64,000 bases of DNA from CALKZN01 sp964633815 (GTDB lineage: Bacteria > Pseudomonadota > Gammaproteobacteria > Arenicellales > Arenicellaceae): NCBI GenBank assembly GCA_964633815.1, contig CAZWHW010000004.1, positions 1-64,000 of the forward strand. Reading direction: 5' to 3'. The position numbers and the translations under genes were made by a program. The notes under the pieces are model-generated. The model saw nothing but the letters and a program-made list of their open reading frames with translations, had not been told where the DNA came from and did no database searches. Below are positions 53,926 to 60,971 of this stretch, piece by piece (position 1 is the first letter of the stretch; every line of letters begins with the position of its first letter).

Positions 53926-54858
53926 ATGGCGATAAACTCTTCTAAATCGACTAATCCTTTTTTAGATGCATGGTGGGCTGGCACGGAACAATTGATGCAG
54001 GCTCAATCCGAGTGGTTATCCAATCCCTTGTTTTCTAAATCAACATTTGATTCAGATTCATTATTCGAAGGCGCTGAACAGAATTGGAAAAAATGCCAAG
54101 AGCAATTCAATGCGTGGTTGTCTGCTTCTGAAGAATGGCTTCAAGAGGTGGATTCAGAAACAAGTGAGAAAAATGATTTTTCTAAATCAATGGATGCATT
54201 GAAATCATTGCTGAATCCAATGTCGTTTTTTAATTCAGGTTTGCTTGAGTTTGATAATGTATTTCAGAAATTAGTAAATGTTCCAGATTTTGCAGATATT
54301 GGAATTTTTGAAAAAAAATTCTTACATATAAATAAAGCGTGGCAAGAATGCCAAACTGCGAGCACTGATTATCATGCAATTCTTTCAGGTACTTGGGCTG
54401 AAGCTTTTAAAGAATTCACTTCGCAGTTATCAGATTATAAAGACCAGAAATCGGTTCAACCAAAAGCGCTTTTGGAGCAATGGTTGACTGTCGCGAATGA
54501 GTTGTTAATCAATATGCAGCGTAGTGATATATTTCTTGATGCACAAAATAAGTTAATTGAAGCGCATACCAATCTGAGGACGCAACAAAAGGAAATAACC
54601 GAGTCATGGTGTGACGCGATGGTAATTCCTTCTCGCTCTGAAGTCGATGATTTGCATCGAGCAGTACATGATCTTAGGCGCCAAGTTCGCAGCTTAAAGC
54701 GCCAATTAGATCAGGAACAAAAAACAAAAAAGGATTTGTCATCTACAGTTGCTAAGAATAAACAGGCCGCAAAGAAAAAATCACCTAGCAAGAAAGTTGC
54801 TAAAAAACCTGCAACTGCTAAAGCGCCTAAAAAGGTAGCGGCAGTTAAAAAGTTATGA
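53926..54858 (+). CDS. phaE: PHA synthase subunit PhaE with a lysine-rich tail
   Basis: 310 residues. N-terminal NPFLDAWWAGTEQLMQAQSEWL and the conserved C-terminal block PSRSEVDDLHRAVHDLRRQVRSLKRQL are PhaE signatures; PhaE partners with class III PhaC. The last 50 or so residues are Lys/Ala/Pro-rich (KKKSPSKKVAKKPATAKAPKK), like histone H1 or the tails of PhaF and PhaM, which bind DNA. This tail is unusual for PhaE and may link the synthase or granule to the nucleoid. The start lies 2 bp after the Fe-ADH stop codon; phaC begins 10 bp after the end. Confidence 0.88.
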   Translation: MAINSSKSTNPFLDAWWAGTEQLMQAQSEWLSNPLFSKSTFDSDSLFEGAEQNWKKCQEQFNAWLSASEEWLQEVDSETSEKNDFSKSMDALKSLLNPMSFFNSGLLEFDNVFQKLVNVPDFADIGIFEKKFLHINKAWQECQTASTDYHAILSGTWAEAFKEFTSQLSDYKDQKSVQPKALLEQWLTVANELLINMQRSDIFLDAQNKLIEAHTNLRTQQKEITESWCDAMVIPSRSEVDDLHRAVHDLRRQVRSLKRQLDQEQKTKKDLSSTVAKNKQAAKKKSPSKKVAKKPATAKAPKKVAAVKKL

Positions 54859-54868
54859 GAGGACATTA

Positions 54869-55972
54869 ATGAGTGAGTCGATTCAGCAAATGTTTGATTC
54901 TTTCAGCGAAATGTTTGATTACAGCAAGCAAGTTGCTGTTGGCGCTGAAGCTATGGCTCGTATTCAAGCTGACCAAATAGAAGTTGGTACAACAATAAAA
55001 ACCAAGGTCGCAAGTTTTGATAAAGTGACTTTGTACCGCTATCAATCGATTAACGATATAGAGCCAACAACTGAGCCTGTATTGATTGTCTATGGCTTGA
55101 TCGGGCGCTATACCATGATTGATTTGCAAGAGGATCGATCGCTGGTGAGAAATCTGCTAGCTAAAGGTGTGGATTTATATGTAGTCGATTGGGGTTATCC
55201 CAGTCGAGCAGATCAGTTTTTGAATTTTGATGATTATGTTGGTTATTACCTGGATGAATGTATAGAGGCCATTTGTGCTGAAAATGGCATTGATAAAGTG
55301 ACATTGTTTGGTATTTGTGAAGGTGGTGTTTTTTCTTCCATGTATGCGGCAACTCACCGCGAGAGAGTTAAAAACATGATTGTCTCGATCACGCCGATTG
55401 ACTTTGCGGCAGATGTTGAGGACGAAAACCCTGCCCATGGTTTTATTAATTTATGGACGAGAAATCTAGACGCTGGCACGATCGAATCGATGATCGATGT
55501 CAATGGGAATTTGCCTGGTGAGGTGATGGGTGCGGTCTTTCAGGCATTAACGCCAATGCGGTCGATGACAAAATATAATTTGAACTTAGCTGAGATGGCG
55601 GTTGATCAAAAAAAATTACTGAACTTTTTGCGCATGGAGAAATGGTTGGCAGATCGACCACATCATCCCGGCGCAGCTGCCAAGCAATGGTTGGTCAACC
55701 TTTATCAAGAAAACCAACTGGTCGAAGGAAAGTTTATATTAGAGGGTGATTATGTTGATTTGAGCAAGATTGACATGCCTGTTTTGAATGTTTTTGCTGA
55801 AAAAGATCATATTATTCCACCACCATGTTCTCAAGCATTGGGTAGAAATATTCGTAGTAAAGATTATATCGAATTGCCTCTCAATGGGGGGCATGTAGGC
55901 ATTTATGTGAGCAGTAAATTACAAGATTTGGTTAGCCAAAGTATTTATGATTGGCTCGCCGCTCGCCAGTGA
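54869..55972 (+). CDS. phaC: class III poly(3-hydroxyalkanoate) synthase PhaC
   Basis: 367 residues, class III length. Lipase-like box GICEGG with catalytic Cys150, Asp313 in FAEKDHIIPP and His342 in NGGHVGIYV, aligning with Cys149, Asp302 and His331 of the Allochromatium enzyme. VDLYVVDWGYPSRAD is another conserved block. With PhaE it polymerises short-chain hydroxyacyl-CoA (3HB, and in some enzymes 4HB) into granules. GAGAGG precedes ATG 54869. It is followed 55 bp later by the CoA-transferase. Confidence 0.96.
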   Translation: MSESIQQMFDSFSEMFDYSKQVAVGAEAMARIQADQIEVGTTIKTKVASFDKVTLYRYQSINDIEPTTEPVLIVYGLIGRYTMIDLQEDRSLVRNLLAKGVDLYVVDWGYPSRADQFLNFDDYVGYYLDECIEAICAENGIDKVTLFGICEGGVFSSMYAATHRERVKNMIVSITPIDFAADVEDENPAHGFINLWTRNLDAGTIESMIDVNGNLPGEVMGAVFQALTPMRSMTKYNLNLAEMAVDQKKLLNFLRMEKWLADRPHHPGAAAKQWLVNLYQENQLVEGKFILEGDYVDLSKIDMPVLNVFAEKDHIIPPPCSQALGRNIRSKDYIELPLNGGHVGIYVSSKLQDLVSQSIYDWLAARQ

Positions 55973-56027
55973 TGAACTGTATGCCTCCTTGGGGCACTGC
56001 AATGTATAAAAAAATGAGGAGTTTAAG

Positions 56028-57977
56028 ATGCGCGATAAGTTAGGCTGTGCCGATGAAGTAGTTAAAATTATTCGTGATGGAGACACTGTGCTTATATCTG
56101 GCTTTGTTGGGATAGGTACGCCTGATGAAATATTGATTGCACTAGAAAAGCGTTTTTTACAGACTGGCAAGCCACGCAACCTTACATTGGTTTTTGCTGC
56201 AGCTCCGGGTGATGGTCTGGATCGAGGGCTCAATCGTTTAGCGCATAAAGGTTTGGTAAAGCGCGTAATTGGCGGGCATTGGTCTTTGGTGCCAAAGTTA
56301 GCTGAATTGGCGATGAAAAATGAAATCGAAGCCTACAACCTTCCTTTGGGCTGTATTTCACAGATGTATCGTGTGATAGCGGGTGGCAAGCCGGGCTTGC
56401 GAACAAAAGTTGGTTTGAATACGTTTGTGGATCCACGTATCGAAGGTGGTAAAGTCAATGCTTGCACAACCGAAGATTTAGTTTCCATTGATTATGTCAA
56501 TGGTGAAGAATGGATGTTTTATCCTTCGTTTAAAATTGATGTGGCTATCTTGCGTGGTACTACATCCGACTCTCATGGTAATACTACTTTGGAACGTGAA
56601 GTGCTAAAGCTTGATGTATCTTCATCAGCGATGGCAGCTAGAAATTCGGGCGGAGTAGTGATTGTTCAAGCGGAAAGAATAGCAGAGCGTGGCTCTTTAT
56701 CCCCCAATGCAGTGTTGATTCCAGGCAATTTAGTTGATGCAGTAGTTATTTCTGCTCCTGAGAACCATTGTCAAACGTATGCGACTCCCTATCAGCATGC
56801 ATTTAGTGGAATGATGCGCGTGCCGCTGGATCAACAAGAGCCTCTAGCACTTGATATTAGGAAAATAATTGCTCGCCGTGCGGCTATGGAATTGCCCATT
56901 GATGGAATAGTAAATTTGGGTATTGGTGTGCCTGAAGGTGTTGCTGCTGTTGCTGCAGAAGAGCGCTTGCTAGAAGTGGTGACATTAACTGCTGAAGCTG
57001 GCACGATCGGTGGTTTCCCACAAAGTGGTTTAGACTTTGGCGCGGCATTGAATCCCGATGCAATAGTTGCAACTAATACTCAATTTGATTTTTATGACGG
57101 TGGTGGCATAGATATGGCTTGTTTAGGCATGGCTCAGGCTGATGCTTTTGGCAATGTTAATGTCTCTAAGTTTGGGCCGCGCTTTGCAGGTGCAGGCGGC
57201 TTTATTAATATTAGTCAAAACGCTAAAAAGATAGTTTTTTCTGGTAGCTTTGTGACTGGTGGTTTTAATGCAATTGTTGAGGATGGTGAACTTAAAATCC
57301 TGCTAGAAGGCAAAACATCGAAATTCATTGACTCTGTTGAGCAAATTACATTTTCAGGCCGTTTAGCAGCACAAAGAAATCAAGAAGTTTTATATATTAC
57401 TGAGCGCTGTGTTTTTAAATTGCATGAACGGGGTTTAGAGTTGATTGAAGTGGCTCCAGGTGTCGATGTTGATAAAGATATTTTGGCGTTGATGAGCTTT
57501 AAACCAATTGTGAAAAATGTTCAGTTAATGGATAAACGTATTTTTATAACTGATGAAATGGGCTTGCGTAGTGATTTTATTGATGCGCCTATTAGCAAGC
57601 GGATATTGATTACTGAAAACGGCGAATTAAGTTGTAATTTAGTTGGATACAAAATAAAAAAACAAAAACATATAGATATTATTCAGGCGCGTATCGCTGA
57701 GTTATGTAATGGTTTGTCTGAAAAAACGGTTTTACGTATGACATGCAAACACTTCAAAATTAAAGAGAAACTGTTTGATGATTTTGCTGAAATATTAGTG
57801 ACTCTGACTCATCATTATTTTTCATCTATTCAGCTAGATATCAAAGAACCTTTTTTGCGAATAAATCTATGTGAAGCATTGCAAGTGAAAGGTGCTTTAG
57901 TTGAAATAAAAAACAAGGCAATAGTGTCAAAAAAACAGTTATTAAGCCCTGAGTTGGTTGAGAGCAAAATAGCCTAA
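56028..57977 (+). CDS. Pct/YdiF-type acyl-CoA:carboxylate CoA-transferase with C-terminal extension
   Basis: 649 residues. Family I CoA-transferase with both half-domains fused: GFVGIGTPDEILIALEKRF, NTFVDPRIEGGKVN, then the second half with catalytic Glu323 in TAEAGTIGGFPQSGLDFGAA and DFYDGGGIDMACLGMAQAD. The core resembles E. coli YdiF (531) and propionate CoA-transferase. Residues after about 512 (roughly 135) are an extra region with no family I am aware of. Inside the PHA operon it could activate 4-hydroxybutyrate or other hydroxy acids using acetyl-CoA. GAGG ribosome site before ATG 56028. Confidence 0.85.
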   Translation: MRDKLGCADEVVKIIRDGDTVLISGFVGIGTPDEILIALEKRFLQTGKPRNLTLVFAAAPGDGLDRGLNRLAHKGLVKRVIGGHWSLVPKLAELAMKNEIEAYNLPLGCISQMYRVIAGGKPGLRTKVGLNTFVDPRIEGGKVNACTTEDLVSIDYVNGEEWMFYPSFKIDVAILRGTTSDSHGNTTLEREVLKLDVSSSAMAARNSGGVVIVQAERIAERGSLSPNAVLIPGNLVDAVVISAPENHCQTYATPYQHAFSGMMRVPLDQQEPLALDIRKIIARRAAMELPIDGIVNLGIGVPEGVAAVAAEERLLEVVTLTAEAGTIGGFPQSGLDFGAALNPDAIVATNTQFDFYDGGGIDMACLGMAQADAFGNVNVSKFGPRFAGAGGFINISQNAKKIVFSGSFVTGGFNAIVEDGELKILLEGKTSKFIDSVEQITFSGRLAAQRNQEVLYITERCVFKLHERGLELIEVAPGVDVDKDILALMSFKPIVKNVQLMDKRIFITDEMGLRSDFIDAPISKRILITENGELSCNLVGYKIKKQKHIDIIQARIAELCNGLSEKTVLRMTCKHFKIKEKLFDDFAEILVTLTHHYFSSIQLDIKEPFLRINLCEALQVKGALVEIKNKAIVSKKQLLSPELVESKIA

Positions 57978-57983
57978 ATATGT

Positions 57984-58907
57984 ATGAGTAAACAAATGTT
58001 GTCGAGTTCCAGTGATTTACTGGATGAAACCCTCCGTGCCCCTTTTCGTTTTGTTACCAGTATTAGCAGTAAAGGCTTCCATACGTTAGCGTATCGCCAT
58101 TGGGGTAGTCAATTAGCTATCGATGATGAAGGCACAAAAACACCAGTAATGTGCTTGCATGGATTAACCCGTAATAGCCGAGATTTTGATTACCTAGCTA
58201 AAGAACTTTCAATGGATCGTCGCGTCATTTGCCCAGATACTGTAGGGCGTGGCAATAGCGACTGGCTTCGTGATTCTGAGGATTATAATTTGTCGCAATA
58301 TAATTTAGATGTAACTGTTGTTGCCGCAGATTCTGCTTTAGATGTTTATGATATTGTTGGGACATCCTTAGGCGGTCTTATGGGGATGATTCTTTCAGGT
58401 ATGGATCGAAGTAAGATAAGACGTCTAGTAGTTAATGATATTGCACCAGAAATCCCGATGTGGGCTTTGCAGCGTTTAAGCAAATATCTTGGTGAAAATC
58501 CATTGTTCGAAAACTTGAAAGATGTTGAACAATACATGCAAGAAAAATATGCGCCAATTAAACCAATGAAAAAAAAGCATTGGAAAAAAATGGCAAGGCA
58601 TGGAACGATGCAAACTAGTGAAGGTTATCGTTTGGCTTATGATCCCAGTATTGCTGAAAATTATCGACGTTATTGGCTGTTAATGTATTTCAATATTTGG
58701 GAATTTTGGGAAAAAATTCAATGTCCAGTTTTAGTGTTAAGAGGGATGGAGTCTGATTTTCTGACAGAAGCTTTGATGAATCGCATGCAGGATTCGTTAC
58801 CACATGCTGAATTTATGGAGTTTGAAGGTGTCGGCCATACATTGAGCTTGAATTCAAAAAAACAAATCAACATTATTCAAAATTGGTTGGATACTGATAT
58901 TGGGTGA
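57984..58907 (+). CDS. alpha/beta hydrolase
   Basis: 307 residues. Oxyanion HG in VMCLHGLTRNSRDFDYLAK, nucleophile Ser in VGTSLGGLMGM near residue 129, Asp in RGMESDFLTE and His in GVGHTLSL. This is a cytoplasmic alpha/beta hydrolase of the type often encoded with PHA synthesis genes; it may hydrolyse oligomers or acyl-CoA, but substrate is not determinable. Its ATG lies 6 bp after the CoA-transferase stop codon, so it is the last gene of the operon that starts with the TPP enzyme. No signal peptide. Confidence 0.82.
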   Translation: MSKQMLSSSSDLLDETLRAPFRFVTSISSKGFHTLAYRHWGSQLAIDDEGTKTPVMCLHGLTRNSRDFDYLAKELSMDRRVICPDTVGRGNSDWLRDSEDYNLSQYNLDVTVVAADSALDVYDIVGTSLGGLMGMILSGMDRSKIRRLVVNDIAPEIPMWALQRLSKYLGENPLFENLKDVEQYMQEKYAPIKPMKKKHWKKMARHGTMQTSEGYRLAYDPSIAENYRRYWLLMYFNIWEFWEKIQCPVLVLRGMESDFLTEALMNRMQDSLPHAEFMEFEGVGHTLSLNSKKQINIIQNWLDTDIG

Positions 58908-58912
58908 ATTTG

Positions 58913-58967
58913 TGCAGTGCAAAATAATTGTTGCGTTGCACAAAAAATCTTGTTATGCTGCATTGCA
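58913..58967 (+). promoter_or_regulatory. three TGC-N3-GCA dyads over the phasin promoter, candidate PhaR operators
   Basis: TGCAGTGCA (58913-58921), TGCGTTGCA (58932-58940) and TGCATTGCA (58959-58967) are identical in their TGC/GCA arms. The second overlaps the -35 box and the third follows the -10 box. PhaR repressors elsewhere bind TGC-rich dyads in phasin promoters (recalled, not checked). phaR itself is encoded just downstream. Confidence 0.65.
58931..58959 (+). promoter_or_regulatory. phasin gene promoter
   Basis: -35 TTGCGT (58931-58936), 17-bp spacer, -10 TATGCT (58954-58959) with an extended TGT directly before it. It lies 48 bp upstream of the phasin ATG, giving the phasin its own transcript inside the PHA cluster. 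Confidence 0.65.
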
Positions 58968-59006
58968 CAAACACAGTTTAAATCTAATTTAATCAGGAGA
59001 GTAATT

Positions 59007-59375
59007 ATGTCTAAAGTAGCAATTCCATCGTATGAAGAAATCTTCGAACCTTTCATGGCGTACGGCAAAATGGCAGCTGAGTCTGCTGAAAAAGTTATGA
59101 AAATCCAATTGGATTCAGTTAAAGCATACTCAAAATTAGGTATGGAAAACTTTTCAGAAGGTTTGAAAGTGACTGATTTTGATCAAATGACAGCATATGC
59201 AGAAAAGCAAAAGGATGTTGTTAAAACAGCAAGCGATATGTTCATGACTGATGCAAAAGCCTATGCTGATATTGGTGCAAAATTTTTCGATGGCGCAAAA
59301 GGTATGTTCGAGGAAGGTGTAAAATCAACTATGGATGCCGCAAAAAAAGCAGCAAAAACTGCAACAGTTAAGTAA
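59007..59375 (+). CDS. phaP: phasin (PHA granule surface protein)
   Basis: 122 residues from ATG 59007, chosen because CAGGAGAG lies just before it; an upstream frame to 58917 would run through the promoter. The sequence is almost wholly helical and amphipathic (FEPFMAYGKMAAESAEKVMKIQLDS, AYAEKQKDVVKTASDM), with an Ala/Lys-rich end, matching the phasin family. Phasins coat PHA granules and control their number and size. It has its own regulated promoter and a strong terminator at 59448-59475, so expression can be independent of the operon. Confidence 0.88.
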   Translation: MSKVAIPSYEEIFEPFMAYGKMAAESAEKVMKIQLDSVKAYSKLGMENFSEGLKVTDFDQMTAYAEKQKDVVKTASDMFMTDAKAYADIGAKFFDGAKGMFEEGVKSTMDAAKKAAKTATVK

Positions 59376-59447
59376 TTTAGTTTATTCACGGAGATGTAAT
59401 TGAACTGTAACCCCCCCTAAAAATATTACGGTTCTTAATGGAGTTTC

Positions 59448-59475
59448 GCCGCTAGCCAAAGCTAGCGGCATTTTT
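59448..59475 (+). terminator. Rho-independent terminator after the phasin gene
   Basis: A perfect 9-bp stem GCCGCTAGC (59448-59456) / GCTAGCGGC (59461-59469) with CAAA loop, followed by A and five T. The T-run favours the plus strand. Convergent phaR ends within it. Confidence 0.88.
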
Positions 59476-59938
59476 ATTTCTTCGGTGTAAATTGGTCAAA
59501 GAAAGATTTTTGCATATTACGCCACATTTCCATATTTTGTTTGCTCAAATCTGAGAAAGTGTTCACAGGGGTTTGTGACATAAAGTCTTTTATGTTTGTC
59601 GAAAACTGTTCTTGTTGTTGATTGAAAAAGCTGAGGCTTTGAGTCATGTAATCAGAAAAGAACTGATTTTGTTGAGTGCTCGAGTAGCGGATAAAATTTT
59701 TCAAATTTTCATTCGTGAAGAGTGGGTTTGTCTCAGACTCTTGTTCTAGAATAATTTGCAAAATCACACTACGAGTTACATCTTCCTTTGATTGGGTATC
59801 AATGACCTGAAAATCAATATTACTTATAATCATTTGTCGCAAATCATCAATCTTGATGTATTTGCTATCGTGTGTGTCATATACGCGGCGGTTTGGATAT
59901 TTTTTTATAATTCTGATGGGTTGCTCTGTAGTAGCCAT
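59474..59938 (-). CDS. phaR: PHA synthesis repressor PhaR
   Basis: 154 residues. The N-terminal domain IRIIKKYPNRRVYDTHDSKYIKIDDLRQMI is the PHB-accumulation regulator DNA-binding domain, followed by a PHB_acc-type segment (NFIRYSSTQQNQFFSDYMTQSL) and a Gln/Phe-rich C-terminus that could sense PHA granules. In other bacteria PhaR binds both phasin promoters and PHA, releasing DNA once granules form. Encoded convergently to the phasin gene whose promoter has three TGC dyads; its own upstream region shows no such dyad. Confidence 0.93.
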   Translation of the reverse strand: MATTEQPIRIIKKYPNRRVYDTHDSKYIKIDDLRQMIISNIDFQVIDTQSKEDVTRSVILQIILEQESETNPLFTNENLKNFIRYSSTQQNQFFSDYMTQSLSFFNQQQEQFSTNIKDFMSQTPVNTFSDLSKQNMEMWRNMQKSFFDQFTPKK

Positions 59939-60030
59939 GATTTTGAAACATGAATGAATATCGATTATTCATTATAACATTGATGAAGCAATGTTTTTTT
60001 CTTAGGTACTTGAAAAGTATTTAATAGAAA

Positions 60031-60106
60031 TGGCTCCCCGAGCTGGACTCGAACCAGCGACCCAATGATTAACAGTCATTTGCTCTACCAACTGAGCTAT
60101 CGGGGA
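60031..60106 (-). tRNA. tRNA-Asn (anticodon GTT)
   Basis: 76 nt on the minus strand including encoded CCA. The acceptor stem TCCCCGA pairs with TCGGGGA; D-loop AGCTCAGTTGGTAGAGC; anticodon loop CTGTTAA with GTT; T-loop GGTTCGAGTCC. Closely resembles the enterobacterial tRNA-Asn. Confidence 0.97.
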
Positions 60107-60125
60107 GTGCTTGTGTAGGACGCGA

Positions 60126-60154
60126 ATAATATTGATTCCTGTTTTTAGGGTCAA
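60126..60154 (-). promoter_or_regulatory. promoter of tRNA-Asn
   Basis: On the minus strand: -35 TTGACC (rc of 60149-60154), 17-bp spacer, -10 TATTAT (rc of 60126-60131) and a G+C-rich discriminator TCGCGTCC. It lies 20 bp upstream of the tRNA 5' end. Confidence 0.75.
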
Positions 60155-60211
60155 GCAGTTTTTGATAATTTATGCATTTTCTTGATGTCTTTTTGTTGTC
60201 TTACTGTTTCG

Positions 60212-60763
60212 TTAAATATTTGCATGACATTGTTCAATTCTTCGAGGGTCTGTCAGTGGTTTTATACGTGCTCGACCAGAATATAAGATTAATATGTGTT
60301 TGCTTGAATGTTCAGTGCAGATATAAAAGCCGGCGCTGCGTGCTGATCCGTCATTGCGAAAGCGCAAACGCCCGCGTTGATTGAAGATTATGCCAGCTTT
60401 ATATCGATTTTTATGAATAAGTAGAATGGTGTCTTCAGTATCAAGGTCAGTGTTTTGATTATTATCTTGAAATATTAGCCAACCATTATTCCATACTGCC
60501 CCGAAGGGTCGATTAGTGTTGCATTGATTGGTATCACTTAATTCACAAATATAGGTGTCTTTTCCTGATGTAATTGAATTTTGCCTTGCTACTGCTAGCA
60601 TGGTGAAAAGTTGATTACTGACACTTTCAATTTTACTTTTTTGCAGGAATTGAGCGAAGCTTGGAATGATTATAGTGCTGGCAATTGCAGCAACGGCGAT
60701 AGTTATGATGAGTTCAATTAGGGTGAATCCGCGCAAATGCACGTTTGTTTTTAAGGTTATCAT
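60212..60763 (-). CDS. GspH/FimT-type pseudopilin
   Basis: 183 residues with a 12-residue leader and prepilin peptidase site LRG^FTLIELIITIAVAAIASTIIIPSF, then NQLFTMLAVARQNSITSGKDTYIC and FNQRGRLRFRNDGSARSAGFYIC, the GspH/FimT domain pattern (V-A-R-x-x-A/N-x-x). FimT/FimU minor pilins prime type IV pilus assembly and in some species bind DNA during uptake. ACGGAGGGAAAC precedes ATG 60761-60763. No other minor pilin gene is adjacent; it is divergent from uvrB. The pilin gene at 48162 is the only other pilus gene seen. Confidence 0.85.
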   Translation of the reverse strand: MITLKTNVHLRGFTLIELIITIAVAAIASTIIIPSFAQFLQKSKIESVSNQLFTMLAVARQNSITSGKDTYICELSDTNQCNTNRPFGAVWNNGWLIFQDNNQNTDLDTEDTILLIHKNRYKAGIIFNQRGRLRFRNDGSARSAGFYICTEHSSKHILILYSGRARIKPLTDPRRIEQCHANI

Positions 60764-60971
60764 GTTTCCCTCCGTGGAACTTGATAGTGATTAATTTTTG
60801 AATTTCATCTTTGGCGTTTACAAGTAAAAGATCATCCCAGATTATTATTAGCCAATTTAAAATAAATATACCGTGAATTCCAATTATTTTCTAGAGGCTA
60901 TGCAGGTTTTTTGAAGTTGTTTTGCTACAATTCAAGGTTTAGTCAATCACATTATTTGAGTCAATGTTTTT

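Noticed and set aside
58917..59006. 30-residue Cys-rich extension of the phasin
   Set aside because: It is the translated promoter and operator region; CAGGAGAG and ATG 59007 give a normal phasin start.
60031..60106. tRNA-Asn as an integration site for a mobile element
   Set aside because: No integrase, no direct repeat of the tRNA 3' end and no composition change were seen on either side.
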